Source: Bdellovibrio sp.
GTDB taxonomy: Bacteria > Bdellovibrionota > Bdellovibrionia > Bdellovibrionales > Bdellovibrionaceae
Length of the DNA stretch: 64,000 nucleotides
NCBI GenBank assembly: GCA_014376435.1
Contig: JACMRL010000033.1
Span: forward strand, 86,265-150,264
Reading direction: 5' to 3'
Below, piece by piece: positions 37,305 through 48,000 of this stretch (position 1 is its first letter; each line of letters opens with the position of its first letter). The translations under genes and the position numbers were made by a program. Under the pieces are notes generated by a model. That model had not been told where the DNA came from. It worked only from the letters and a program-made list of their open reading frames with translations, and searched no databases.

Positions 37305-38210
37305 CTAAGAAAGGGTCCAATTAGCGAATTTCTTGGTCTCGGCTGAGATATCCGCCCCCATTTCGACGAAACGGTAAGACTTCGGACTACTTACGATCTT
37401 TTTAATCAACTTATTCATCACATCGTGCCCAGCTTTTTGTAACACCATATGGCCCATCAGAGGCATTTCAAGGGTTACTAAATCACCCAGGGCATCCAAC
37501 ATTTTATGACGTACAAATTCATCTTTAAAACGTAGACCCTCGGGGTTTACCACTTTGTTATCATCCATGACGATGCAATTTTCTAAACTTCCGCCGCGTG
37601 CCAGGCCCGCCGCCTTCATCGCTTCCACATCTTTTAAAAATCCAAAAGTACGCGCATTCGCTAATTCACGCGTAAAAGTTTGCTCGTTAATTTCTATGTC
37701 AATTTTTTGTAAACCAATCGCCGGATGCGGAAAATCAATCATCACGCTGATTCGCAAACCATGATAGGGCAAAACGTAAGCGGCTTTATCACCTTCGTTG
37801 TACGAGATGGGTTCGGTAATGTAACAATATTTTCTAGGCTCATCCATTTCGATCAATTCAGCTTTTAATAATGCTTCTAGAAAATATTTTGCACTGCCAT
37901 CACAAATTGGAATTTCAGGGCCATCTAATTCAATATAAATATTATCAATTCTTAATGCCGACAAGGCAGATACGCAGTGTTCAATCGTGGCCACCTGAAA
38001 AACTGAATTTCCTAAAGTGGTCTGGTAACTAACCGCCTGAACATTTTTAGCGGAAACTTTTAGAAAAGGTTTTCCGGGTAAATCCGCGCGAATAAAATAA
38101 ACTCCGGTATTTGCCGGTGCAGGCTTAAAACGAAGAGTTGTTTTTTCACCAGAGTGAATTCCCACGCCTTCAACTTGAACTGCTTTACGAATGGTTTTTT
38201 GAAAGAACAT
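37305..38210 (-). CDS. lpxC: UDP-3-O-acyl-N-acetylglucosamine deacetylase
   Basis: A roughly 301-residue zinc deacetylase, the committed step of lipid A synthesis. Zinc ligands are in VATIEHCVSAL and FVRHKMLDALGDL (His, Asp), and the catalytic His is in QKAGHDVMN. The start is placed at ATG 38210 (MFFQKTIRKAV), which fits the family; a longer frame to 38345 would run through the promoter region and overlap the divergent protease gene. Confidence 0.95.
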   Translation of the reverse strand: MFFQKTIRKAVQVEGVGIHSGEKTTLRFKPAPANTGVYFIRADLPGKPFLKVSAKNVQAVSYQTTLGNSVFQVATIEHCVSALSALRIDNIYIELDGPEIPICDGSAKYFLEALLKAELIEMDEPRKYCYITEPISYNEGDKAAYVLPYHGLRISVMIDFPHPAIGLQKIDIEINEQTFTRELANARTFGFLKDVEAMKAAGLARGGSLENCIVMDDNKVVNPEGLRFKDEFVRHKMLDALGDLVTLEMPLMGHMVLQKAGHDVMNKLIKKIVSSPKSYRFVEMGADISAETKKFANWTLS

Positions 38211-38299
38211 TGCATAACTATACTCTTTAGCCGTCTCATTTTGCAACAGGACCTTTAACCTGAGCTTTGAGATACCGAATAGATAGGGTGATTTTAACA

Positions 38300-39691
38300 A
38301 TGAAAACCATTTTTTTATTGAGCTTATTTGTATGTTTTTCGGCACAGGTTAACGCTGAAGATTGTAGTACCTTAGTGCCTTCAGGAATTTTACGCACGAT
38401 TGCGGATAATAATTTAAATTCTGTTCAGCTTGAGCTAAAAAATAAATACATCGTTGAGTTCTACCAAAAGCTAATAGCTTGCCCAGCGGAACATATTAAG
38501 TCTCTGGAAAGCGAAGATGAAAAGAAAAATTTAAAACAAGTCTACATCACTTCGACTCTCAATCGTAATGCAAATTACATTTTAGATAATTACGAAAATA
38601 TTGACGTTGATTTATCAATTGAACGTTATAAAAAAATTCACGACCTCGTTTACGGAAATACAAAAGAATATCCGCGCGCCATGAAAGATATCATGGAAAG
38701 CCGTCCACGCTTTATTAACGAAGCACGTAAATCCTGTTCGAGCAAGTCCGTCGATACCACACATATGGGACCCGTTCGTAATCAACAAGACACAGCCTGG
38801 TGCTACGCATCGGCCTCGGCCGATGTTCTTTCGTGGTATGCAAAAAAACGCGTCTCGATGGTTGATGTAGCTATTTTGCACAACAATTTTTCTTTATACG
38901 CAATTCAAAATAAAAAACAATGGCGGGACCGCATTGAAAATTTAAGTCCTTTTTACAAAAAATTATTTGTTGAAAATAAAATTATTGATGAAGAAAATCT
39001 GATTAATCCTGCAGAGACTTCTCAGCGAAATAAGATTGAGCTCGAAGAATCTATTACAGATGGGATTTTCGACTATGGCTACGAACCTCAGGCATTAACT
39101 ATCGCCATCCATCGAGGTGTGTGCAGCGATGTAGATTTGCCATCAGATCTTGGCAGTCAAACCCTGGGAGAAAAGCGTCAAGCTCCTTATCACATCAAAG
39201 TTAAATCTAGAGCGATCACTAAAAATGCCTGCGAAAACATGACGTTTAAAGTAAAATCTTTGTTCAAAAATTTGAGCTTTGAACAAATCGCCGAAATTAT
39301 CGATCGCACAGATCCCGACCGATTAATGTTGAAATTGAGAGAAGCTAATTGTAAAGAAAAAATTAAAATAAATATGAGTCGCGTTCACGTTGAAGGTGCA
39401 CCCGATACTTTCGCCGCGCTCAAACTACTGAATACAAAATTAGATAAAAAAGAGCCTTCCGTTTTAGGATTCGAAAAGGGTATGGTGGGTGTTTCGGGAC
39501 AGGGGGGCCACGCTTCCGTGATTATTGGTCGAAGATTTAGTGAGACGAAAAATGTTTGCGAATATCAAATTAGAGATTCTTACGGCGATCTGATGAAGTC
39601 CCAGAAAGTAAAATATACGCAAGGAAACTATTGGGTGGATGAGCGCACTTTGCGTGAAAATCTGATTCGAGTAACGGCTGTAGAACAATAA
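38300..39691 (+). CDS. Exported papain-like (C1 family) cysteine protease
   Basis: A 463-residue protein with a signal peptide (MKTIFLLSLFVCFSAQVNA). A papain-type catalytic site is visible: VRNQQDTAWCYASASADVL (oxyanion Gln plus nucleophile Cys in the WCYASA context) near residue 160, and GHASVIIGRRF near residue 394 with IRDSYGD further on, where Asp replaces the usual Asn of papain's NSWG. The family is papain-like by motif; the overall sequence is otherwise not close to a named member. It is divergent from lpxC with about 90 bp between. As an exported protease in a predator it could digest prey, which is inference. Confidence 0.75.
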   Translation: MKTIFLLSLFVCFSAQVNAEDCSTLVPSGILRTIADNNLNSVQLELKNKYIVEFYQKLIACPAEHIKSLESEDEKKNLKQVYITSTLNRNANYILDNYENIDVDLSIERYKKIHDLVYGNTKEYPRAMKDIMESRPRFINEARKSCSSKSVDTTHMGPVRNQQDTAWCYASASADVLSWYAKKRVSMVDVAILHNNFSLYAIQNKKQWRDRIENLSPFYKKLFVENKIIDEENLINPAETSQRNKIELEESITDGIFDYGYEPQALTIAIHRGVCSDVDLPSDLGSQTLGEKRQAPYHIKVKSRAITKNACENMTFKVKSLFKNLSFEQIAEIIDRTDPDRLMLKLREANCKEKIKINMSRVHVEGAPDTFAALKLLNTKLDKKEPSVLGFEKGMVGVSGQGGHASVIIGRRFSETKNVCEYQIRDSYGDLMKSQKVKYTQGNYWVDERTLRENLIRVTAVEQ

Positions 39692-39761
39692 AATTGAAAT
39701 CAAACTCGTACCATTTAACTAAGTTATAAGGAATACTAAGACTTAGCTGAATGGAGGGATT

Positions 39762-40376
39762 ATGAAAAACGGTATTTTATTTTTGATTTTAATGATGAGT
39801 TTAGATTTATTCGCCGCCGACGAATCAGCCGCCAATCGCCAAGATAAAAAATATTTGGTGGCCGCGCAGCTTTTGGGCTATGGCCCGGCCGCTTCTGATT
39901 TAAAAGGTTTGCATCTAGGTTATTACGTCGATCCGAATACTATTTTTCAAATGGAGCTGACGATGGGTAGTAACCCACTCATTTGGGGCTCGAGTGGCTA
40001 CACGATTCTTTCTTATGTGGCCGGAGCTCACTTGAAGTTATTCACCGGCAATAGTTTTTATTTAAAACTAGGTCTTGATTACCGACGCATTGATTACCGC
40101 TATGAAGATCCGGTGCTGGGTAGCAGCTATGAAAAAATAGACTTCGTCGGAAGCTCGCTTGGGGCCGCGTTTACGATTGGTAATCAGTGGCAGTGGAGTT
40201 TTTATACCTTCGGAGTTGATTGGATTGGTTTATCTGGCCCATTCGTTTCGCAAGTGAACTCTTCATCCACCACCGGCACGCAACAAAATGTACGCCGTCG
40301 TGATAAAGATGAAGATCGTTATTTAAAAGAGAATGTGATTATTCTGTCGCGGATTTATGTGGGCGCTTGTTTTTAG
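39762..40376 (+). CDS. Putative outer-membrane beta-barrel protein
   Basis: A 204-residue protein with a signal peptide (MKNGILFLILMMSLDLFA) and glycine/aromatic amphipathic strands (LHLGYYVDPNTIFQMELT, YLKLGLDYRRIDYRY), ending RIYVGACF with a terminal Phe. Looks like a small barrel; family not recognised. Its own ribosome site is GGAGGG a few bases before the ATG. Convergent with ruvB. Confidence 0.62.
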   Translation: MKNGILFLILMMSLDLFAADESAANRQDKKYLVAAQLLGYGPAASDLKGLHLGYYVDPNTIFQMELTMGSNPLIWGSSGYTILSYVAGAHLKLFTGNSFYLKLGLDYRRIDYRYEDPVLGSSYEKIDFVGSSLGAAFTIGNQWQWSFYTFGVDWIGLSGPFVSQVNSSSTTGTQQNVRRRDKDEDRYLKENVIILSRIYVGACF

Positions 40377-40383
40377 AACGGGC

Positions 40384-41379
40384 TTATTCAGCGCCGCCCA
40401 ATAAAGATAATTGTTTTGAAAAATTAGTTAACATGCGTCCGCGCGGAGTTTTCTGGATAAAACCTTCTTGAATCAAGAACGGTTCGTAAACTTCTTCTAA
40501 AGTTTCTGATTCTTCACCCAAAGCTGCCGATAAAGTTTCGATTCCGACTGGACCGCCATCGTATTTTTCTAAAATAATTTTTAAAATACGGCGATCCATT
40601 TCGTCCAGACCATTTTTATCGACGCCCAGCTGATCAAGCGCATACTTTGCTAATTCAATCGTGACCGTTCCATCACCTTTTACTTCGGCGTAATCGCGGA
40701 CGCGTTTTAATAAACGATTCGCGACGCGCGGAGTTCCGCGTGAGCGTCGCGCGATTTCAATCGCGGCATCGGGATGCATGGTTAAACCCAAGATTTGAGC
40801 GGAGCGAATTAAAATTGTTTTTAAAGATTCACGGTCATAAAACTGTAAACGTTCTTGAATACCGAAACGATCACGAAATGGATTATCTAATAAACCGGCG
40901 CGCGTCGTAGCGCCAATCAAAGTAAATGGAACTAATTGAAACTTCATCGATTGCGAACCTAAACCATCACCCGTCACAATATCGATATAATAATCTTCCA
41001 TTGCCGTGTATAAATATTCTTCAATGGCACGTGGCAAACGATGAATCTCATCGATAAACAAAACTGAAAATGGCTTTAAGCTAGTTAACATCGCCGCCAA
41101 ATCACCTTTTTTATCAATGGCTGGCGCCGAAGTAACTTTGATATCCACCTTTAATTCGTGTGCGATAATTTGCGCGAGCGTCGTTTTGCCTAAACCCGGC
41201 GGGCCAAATAGCAATGTATGATCTAAAGGTTCACCGCGCTTTGAAGCGGCTTGAACGAAGACTTTCATTTTTTCTTTGACGTCATTTTGACCGGGAAATT
41301 CGTCAAAGCTTTGCGGGCGAAGCTTATTCTCCCACTTCACATCTGGATCTTGCATTTCGCTTTCAATCATTCGACTCAT
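40384..41379 (-). CDS. ruvB: Holliday junction branch-migration helicase RuvB
   Basis: A 331-residue AAA+ motor of the RuvAB complex. Walker [13 protein letters not shown] near residue 63, Walker [11 protein letters not shown] near residue 110, sensor block [10 protein letters not shown], and the C-terminal winged-helix part with [11 protein letters not shown]. Last gene of ruvCAB, overlapping ruvA by 4 nt. Confidence 0.97.
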   Translation of the reverse strand: MSRMIESEMQDPDVKWENKLRPQSFDEFPGQNDVKEKMKVFVQAASKRGEPLDHTLLFGPPGLGKTTLAQIIAHELKVDIKVTSAPAIDKKGDLAAMLTSLKPFSVLFIDEIHRLPRAIEEYLYTAMEDYYIDIVTGDGLGSQSMKFQLVPFTLIGATTRAGLLDNPFRDRFGIQERLQFYDRESLKTILIRSAQILGLTMHPDAAIEIARRSRGTPRVANRLLKRVRDYAEVKGDGTVTIELAKYALDQLGVDKNGLDEMDRRILKIILEKYDGGPVGIETLSAALGEESETLEEVYEPFLIQEGFIQKTPRGRMLTNFSKQLSLLGGAE

Positions 41380-41960
41380 AAGTTACCCGATAGTTGTTTT
41401 AGGCCTTCGCGAACACCTTCTTCGATGGTGGTCGTGACTGCCAAGGTTGAAACAAATTGGTCTACGTTTTGATTTTTAAAACCTAAATTCACTAAAGCCG
41501 AAGAAATTTGACGATGGGTCTCTGAAACTTTGGGCGCTTTTACTTTTGGATCCACGCGGACCAGTTTACCCTGTAAAGTTAAAATAATTTGCTCAGCCGT
41601 TTTTTTACCTACTTTAGGTAAGGCCGATAAAGCTTTGGCGTCGCTGGCTTCGATCCAATCTTGAATTTGTGAAACGCGTGCGCCCGACATAATCGATAAA
41701 GCCATTTTAGGCCCCACGCCGTTTACTTTTAATAACATCATGAAAAATTCTTTTTCGGGTTTGGTTAAAAAACCGAAAAGTTGAAAAGCATCTTCACGCA
41801 CGTGCGAATAAATCCAAACTTTTAAAGGCTGACCTAATAAAACATGAATATCGGCCAAGGTTTGTGAGGAAGCAGAAATATCATAACCAACTCCGCCCAC
41901 CGTTAAAATGAAGTGATCATTCGATACATCAAAAACCGTTCCGTCGAGTAAACCAATCAT
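41376..41960 (-). CDS. ruvA: Holliday junction branch-migration protein RuvA
   Basis: A 194-residue protein that binds four-way junctions. N-terminal OB-fold ([19 protein letters not shown]), two helix-hairpin-helix motifs ([13 protein letters not shown] and [13 protein letters not shown]), then a C-terminal RuvB-binding domain. Overlaps both neighbours by 4 nt, so ruvCAB is a tightly coupled operon. Confidence 0.96.
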   Translation of the reverse strand: MIGLLDGTVFDVSNDHFILTVGGVGYDISASSQTLADIHVLLGQPLKVWIYSHVREDAFQLFGFLTKPEKEFFMMLLKVNGVGPKMALSIMSGARVSQIQDWIEASDAKALSALPKVGKKTAEQIILTLQGKLVRVDPKVKAPKVSETHRQISSALVNLGFKNQNVDQFVSTLAVTTTIEEGVREGLKQLSGNL

Positions 41961-42463
41961 ACCGCACTCCGTTCAAGGCGTTTTTTAATCTGAATCACGC
42001 GAAGTTGCGAAGCATGGAAACACGCCATGGCTAAGGCATCCGAAGCATCTAGTGATTTAACCGGCCCAATTTTTAATAAGTTTGTAACCACCGCACGCAC
42101 GTGTTCTTTTTCAGCGGAACCGCTACCGGTGATTCCTTTTTTTACCACGCGAGTGGCGTATTCAAAAATTTCGGCTTGGGCTAACAAGGCTTCGTAAATA
42201 ATCACTCCGCGAGCGTGCCCCATTTTAAAAGCACTGTCGGCATTTTTTCCTAAAAATATTTTCTCTAGCGAGACATGCTGTGGTTTATATTTTTCCATCA
42301 ACTGCCGCACGCCTTGACCGATCGACTGCAGACGTTCCGACAACGGAATTTCAGCGTCAAATTTTAAAACACCGAAATCAATCGGCTTCATGAGCCCTGC
42401 ATGTACGGAGATCACACCATAACCTAAAAATCGTGAACCGGGGTCAATACCAAGAATTATCAT
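41957..42463 (-). CDS. ruvC: Crossover junction endodeoxyribonuclease RuvC
   Basis: A 168-residue RNase H-fold resolvase. The four acidic catalytic positions are visible: Asp in LGIDPGSRFLGYG, Glu in VSLEKIFLG, and the two Asp of SLDASDALA. First gene of ruvCAB on the minus strand. Confidence 0.96.
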   Translation of the reverse strand: MIILGIDPGSRFLGYGVISVHAGLMKPIDFGVLKFDAEIPLSERLQSIGQGVRQLMEKYKPQHVSLEKIFLGKNADSAFKMGHARGVIIYEALLAQAEIFEYATRVVKKGITGSGSAEKEHVRAVVTNLLKIGPVKSLDASDALAMACFHASQLRVIQIKKRLERSAV

Positions 42464-42522
42464 TTATTTATTCAACAAGGAGCTTTTCATTGAGTCAATA
42501 AAGTGAGACGATTTTAACTAAG

Positions 42523-43320
42523 ATGACACAAGTTGATGAAATCGAAAAATTGCAAATCGAATTAGCTAGTAATCCAAAGTCAGCTGAATTCACTCGTTTG
42601 GCCGAGCTTTATTTAGGCAGAGAGCTTGTGACCGAAGCAGAGCAATTAGTGACCCAAAGTTTAAAATTTCATCCGCGTTCCGTCAGCGGTTTGATTCTAT
42701 TAGGCCGAATTTTTAAAATTAAAAAAAATCTAGAAGCAGCCCTTTTTCCTCTGAGCGAAGCGACCAAGCTGGCTCCCGAAAATTGGCGGGCGTGGGCTGA
42801 AATGGGCGAAGCTTTTTTAGAAATGAAAAAAGCAAAACAAGCCTTAAGCAGCTTTAAAAAAGTTCTTTTTTTAAATCCCACGCATCCTTTAGCGCGTAAA
42901 GCAGTGGCAAAATTAGAAGTTCTAACGGCCGATGAATACGATGAAGATCTTTTTCAAATGCAGCAACTGCCTGAAACTCATCTGACTCAGCCCACCTTAG
43001 TCCGTGAAGAAACAGGTTGGACGGCAACTCCAGATGGTTTAATGCGCATCATATCTTACATCGATGCGCTGATCATTCGTAATGAACAGCAAAAGGCCAT
43101 TGATTTGCTTAACGACTGTACAAAAAAATATGGCTCTCATCCGGAAATTGATAGTCGCCGCCTGCAGTTATCTTCTTACGAGAAGTCGGCCTTTATTCAA
43201 CCTAAGTTAGATGCCCAATCGAAAACCCGTCGTCATGTGATAAATGAAAAAAAGATGAAAGCCTTGAAAGAATTGCTGCGCAGAATCGAGAGTCAAGCTA
43301 GCCACCTCTTGTCGACTTAA
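42523..43320 (+). CDS. TPR-repeat protein
   Basis: A 265-residue cytoplasmic protein with three or four tetratricopeptide repeats in residues 15-125 (for example NWRAWAEMGEAFLEMKKAKQ), then a charged C-terminal part. A protein-protein interaction scaffold of unknown partner. ATG start, divergent from ruvC. Probably co-transcribed with efp downstream, after about 85 bp. Confidence 0.72.
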   Translation: MTQVDEIEKLQIELASNPKSAEFTRLAELYLGRELVTEAEQLVTQSLKFHPRSVSGLILLGRIFKIKKNLEAALFPLSEATKLAPENWRAWAEMGEAFLEMKKAKQALSSFKKVLFLNPTHPLARKAVAKLEVLTADEYDEDLFQMQQLPETHLTQPTLVREETGWTATPDGLMRIISYIDALIIRNEQQKAIDLLNDCTKKYGSHPEIDSRRLQLSSYEKSAFIQPKLDAQSKTRRHVINEKKMKALKELLRRIESQASHLLST

Positions 43321-43404
43321 ATTCCATCCTTTAGACTAATCTTTCATTCAATACTGATATTAAAAATTTGCTCGTAAATGTGCGGGCCCAAACGGAGAGA
43401 TGTT

Positions 43405-43971
43405 ATGTACGAAACAGGTGATTTTAAAAAGGGTTTAAAAATGATGGTTGAGGGTCAGCCGTTTGTGATTGTTGATTTCCAGCACGTAAAACCCGGAAAA
43501 GGAAACCAGTTCTCCCGAACTAAAATGAGAAATCTTTTAACCGGTCAAAATTTAGAACGCACATTTAAATCGGGCGAGAAATTTGAAATTCCGAATGTTG
43601 AAAATGTTGAGATGACGTTTTTATACAAAGATGAAAATGGCTACAACTTCATGAATCAAACTAACTATGAACAGTTATCGATGATGGATCATGAAATGGG
43701 CGATTCAAAAAATTATTTAATCGAAAATTTAGTTGTGACAATCACAATGTATAACGAAAAACCAGTCGTCGTTGACGTGCCCAAAGCCGTGAACATGAAA
43801 GTAGCGCAAACAGACCCGGGCGTTAAAGGCGACCGCGTCACTGGCGCAACGAAGCATGCGACGATGGAAACTGGATTAGTCGTAAACGTTCCTTTACATA
43901 TCGCGGAGGGAGATTTGCTCCGCATCGATACGGAATCAGGTGACTACGTTGAACGTGTTAACCAGAAGTAA
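43405..43971 (+). CDS. efp: Translation elongation factor P
   Basis: A 188-residue EF-P that rescues ribosomes stalled at polyproline. Three beta-barrel domains; the tip loop VKPGKGNQFSRTKM has the Lys that is beta-lysylated in EpmA-type systems. The start ATG 43405 has GGAGAG upstream; a longer frame from 43378 is not needed. Its presence fits the proline-rich lipoprotein in this window, which would need it. Confidence 0.96.
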   Translation: MYETGDFKKGLKMMVEGQPFVIVDFQHVKPGKGNQFSRTKMRNLLTGQNLERTFKSGEKFEIPNVENVEMTFLYKDENGYNFMNQTNYEQLSMMDHEMGDSKNYLIENLVVTITMYNEKPVVVDVPKAVNMKVAQTDPGVKGDRVTGATKHATMETGLVVNVPLHIAEGDLLRIDTESGDYVERVNQK

Positions 43972-44012
43972 TTTTAATTTTACTTCGATGATGCTTCGTA
44001 CGGAGTATCGCC

Positions 44013-45086
44013 TTGGCTGGTAACAACAGCCTTGAACTGGAAATTCACTCCTTGTTTCAAGAGGGTCTTCCCCTTGAAACAATCTGCGACGAAATTCTTT
44101 CTAAATATGAAAAAAATGATGTCATTAGCCCTTTCGAAAGCGAAAGCTTAAGCCATTTTTTGATATTGGCCGGAAGAATTGATCTACTATTTAAATTTTA
44201 CTTAAAATGTTTACGAAAAAATTCTTTAGCGCAATTTCCGTGGGGGTTTTTAACCCAGGCCGTTTTACAAACTGAGGCTCAACTTAGCGAAGAATTAATT
44301 GATCTGATTGAAATGGGTTTAAAGGCGCAACCGGAAGAAGAAAGTTGCTACAAGGCGCAAGCCCTATTGCAAGTAATTCCGACTTTACAATCTCGCTTAC
44401 AAAATTATAAACAACTTTTTGAAGGGGAACAGCTGCAGACCAAAATGAAACTTTTGGCACAGCTTAATCATAACCGTCTTTACCAGCTTAAGGACCTAGA
44501 AGAACAAACTCTACAGCAGTTAGTAAAAGTTTTTCCGCAAGATCTAGAAGTAAAACTATTACATCAGGCACATCTAGAAAAAAAAGCCGACGAAATCTTG
44601 GCCCGAATCCGTTCGACTCCGCGTTCAATTTCTTCCCGGAAAAGAGTTCCGGATGAAACCAATCCGGAAACTCAAGACTTCATTGAAAATCTGCGTAAAC
44701 AAACCTTAGCCCTGGCCAATCGTTTACAAACCGAACAGCCAGATCAAATTTATAATTTAACGATGCTGGCGATGCAGTTTGATTTATTCGACCTTGCCTT
44801 AGAGCTCATTGATAAAGCACCCGTCTCTTTCGCCAGCGAATGGTTAAAGGCTGAAATTTTATATGAGTCTGGACGTTTTCTAGATTTACTAAAACATATT
44901 GAAACCATTGAGCCGAAAATGGCTTCTACACCGGAGTCTACTTACGGTGCCATTTATTTGAAGGCGCAGGCTTACTATGGCTTAGGTCAGCGAGATATTG
45001 CCATCCAACTTCTTGAAGCTCTGTCTAACAAAGTTACTTCCTATCGATCGACGGAAGCATTATTATACGAATGGAAAACTTTGTGA
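44013..45086 (+). CDS. TPR/coiled-coil-type helical protein of unknown function
   Basis: A 357-residue, almost entirely alpha-helical protein with TPR-like helix pairs (for example QIYNLTMLAMQFDLFDLALE near residue 246). No signal peptide. TTG start with GGAG 7 nt upstream. It overlaps the tamB start by 16 nt, so it is translationally linked to the envelope-assembly genes and may be part of that machinery. Confidence 0.65.
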   Translation: MAGNNSLELEIHSLFQEGLPLETICDEILSKYEKNDVISPFESESLSHFLILAGRIDLLFKFYLKCLRKNSLAQFPWGFLTQAVLQTEAQLSEELIDLIEMGLKAQPEEESCYKAQALLQVIPTLQSRLQNYKQLFEGEQLQTKMKLLAQLNHNRLYQLKDLEEQTLQQLVKVFPQDLEVKLLHQAHLEKKADEILARIRSTPRSISSRKRVPDETNPETQDFIENLRKQTLALANRLQTEQPDQIYNLTMLAMQFDLFDLALELIDKAPVSFASEWLKAEILYESGRFLDLLKHIETIEPKMASTPESTYGAIYLKAQAYYGLGQRDIAIQLLEALSNKVTSYRSTEALLYEWKTL

Positions 45087-48000
45087 AACGCGTGCAGGCC
45101 ATCAGCCTTTACTTCAGCCCCCTATTAGTGATTGTGTTCGTCGCGGGCTTGTGGCTGGGCGTGATCAAACCTCAAGTGATTCAACTCATTCAAAATCAAA
45201 TTCCGAAACTAAGTAGCTCACAAGAATTTGTTGATATTAAAATCGACCAAATGAATCTTTCACTACTTAAATTACAAATGAGTGCGCGCGATATCGATTT
45301 GCAATTTAAAAACGATTTAAAAGACTTCGCACCTTTACACATTGAATATGTTAAAGCCCAACTAGACCCGTTCAAGCTGCTGGTAGGTCAAATTAGCTTT
45401 TCAAAAATTCAAATTGATGGCGCCGAATGGTCTTTTGTAATTCCCCCTTCTTCAGATAAACCAGCTACTGAATTACCGATGGAACAAGTATTTAAATTAT
45501 TACCGCAAATCCCGATTGAAAAAGTTTTTATTGTGTCATCAAAGTTTAAACTGATCGAACCAAAGCAAAAGATTGAGGTCGATTTCGATCTGCCGCAAAT
45601 TGCTTTCACAAATTATAAAAATCGTCTTTTGTTAAGCGCTAAAAACATCTCTGTGTTGGCTTCTGAAAATAAAAAAAATGTAACCGCTACCATAAATTTT
45701 GATGTAACACTCAAAGAAACCTCATTGGATATTTCTAAGTTGAATTTAAAAGCGATGGATTCTTCTTTTGCGGTATCCGGACAATTACCACAAATTAAGA
45801 AAGTTTTAATCAGCCCGCAGGCGAAGTTACAGTTTAATAGCGATATTCACTTCGAGAACGTTCGTAATATTGGACTTACTTTATTTCCACAACGAACGCG
45901 CTTCCCCACCGTTACCGGATCGGTGAAACTGAATGGCTCAATTGATTTAAAATCGTTTGAAGATATTAACGGCTTAGTTAAATTTGAAACAACTCAAGTC
46001 TCGATTGATCACTTTAAATTGGGTCAGGCACAAGTAACGGCCGAAATTAAAAAGAATCAAGTCTTTATCAATCAAATTGACGTAGAACATCCGGCGGCCG
46101 CCGCCTCGCTTCATCATATTGAAATTCAGCAACAAAGTCCTTACCACTTGAAAGCCCAGCTTGATCTAAAGTCATTTGATCTACAAAAACTTTTTGTTTC
46201 GCTGGGATTAAATAATATACCGGCAGGCGTGTTAGGTTCAGCCGGGGCTACTTGCGAAGGTCAGCTTGAACCGACGTTGCTTTTAAATTGTGATGCAAAA
46301 ATTTCTGCTAAAGACATTTGGGTCAAGACAGATCAGAAACAAGATTTTCATATTGTTAAAATTAAGCAAGCGGTTGCGGATGGTAAATTTACTTTAAGCA
46401 CCGAGCAAGCCACTTACCAGACGAACTTGCAAATTGGCCAATCGGTCGGAACCAGTAGCGGCGTAGTTAAATTTAAAGAAGGCTTTAAAATTAATTTTGA
46501 TACAAATAAAATTAGCTTTAGTGATATTGAAACTTTGGCGGGACTTGATTTTCATGGCGAATTAAAAATAAAGGGTACCACCACTGGAGATTCAAACGCC
46601 GGCATAATTGATGCACAAACAACTTATACAAATGCAGAAATTGAAAAATTTAAATTAGGCCAAGTTAATGCCAATATGGTTTACGAAAAAGGCCACCTGT
46701 ATTTAAATCAAGTCACCGGTACGATTGGAAAATCAAAATATAACGGTTCTTTAGATTTCAATTTTTTAAAATCCAACTTAAATGCAACCTTGAACTTTCC
46801 GCAATTGGAAGCCGCTGACGTGCAAACCGCCATCCAAACCCGTTTTGAATTACCTTTTGAATTTTCCGGCAAAGGCTCGGCCAGAATTATTCTTGATGGA
46901 CCATTCAATTTTTGGAAACTATCCTACGATTTAAAATCCCAATTTAAACAAGCCCAAGTGGCGGGTGAAAATTTTGAACAGCTGCAATTAAATTTGACCG
47001 CAAATGGTGAGCAAATTCAATTTAGCCAAGTAATTTTAAAAAAATCACGCAGCCTGACGACGATTGATGGATTTATTAATACCGTTGCAAAAACTCCTGA
47101 ATTTAATTTAAAAATGCGAGCTGAACCATTACAACTTGACGAAGTCGATCATTTAATTAAAATTGCTCCGGCAGTGTCGGGACAGATTTGGCTAGATGGT
47201 TTGGTCAGTGGTAATTTGGATAATCCAGAACTGGCATTTAATTTTAATGCCAAACAAGTTAGTTTTGAGGGCGTTGATTATCCGGGATCTCAGGGACGCG
47301 TAATTATTGATAAAAAATATTTCAAATTTAATGGTCAAATGTTAGGCCGTCAGATTCAGTCCGATGTGCAGTGGCCGTGGGATGCAAATAATGATTTTTA
47401 TCTAAAACTTCAAATACACGATCTGAATCCATTCGTTTTCTTGCCTTTAATTTCACTTTCCCAACCCAGCAACGAATATTACTCACGTGTAAATGCGGAA
47501 ATTGATTTAAAATCGAATACCCGGAGTTTAAAAAATTCGGAAGGGCAAATTCGTATCGATAACTTCGTACTGATTCGCGGCTCGCAATCGTTGAAGCTTG
47601 CTAAGCCTTCTTATTTAACTTTCAAAAATGGTTTAACCGGAATGGAGCCCTTTGAATTAAAAGGACAAGAAAATAGCCTTAGGATTCAAATGGGATCAGT
47701 TAAGTCGGAAGAAGTTCGCTTAAATATTACGACCGACCTACAACTTAAACTTTTTCAGTTTTTAGTACCTTTTTCACAATCTATTTCGGGACGCTTAGAA
47801 ATTGATAGCCAAGTATTATTACGCGGCGCTGGTTTTGAACTTTTCGGTAACGGCGAATTAACGGATGGCCAGATTGGTTTCAAAGGTTTTCCTTTACCAA
47901 TCGATAATATAAATACGCCGGTCGAATTCTCTAAGTCTAAAATCTTACTAAGTGATATTACAGCGCAACTGGGACAGAGCGAAGTTTCGGGTGCGGGGCA

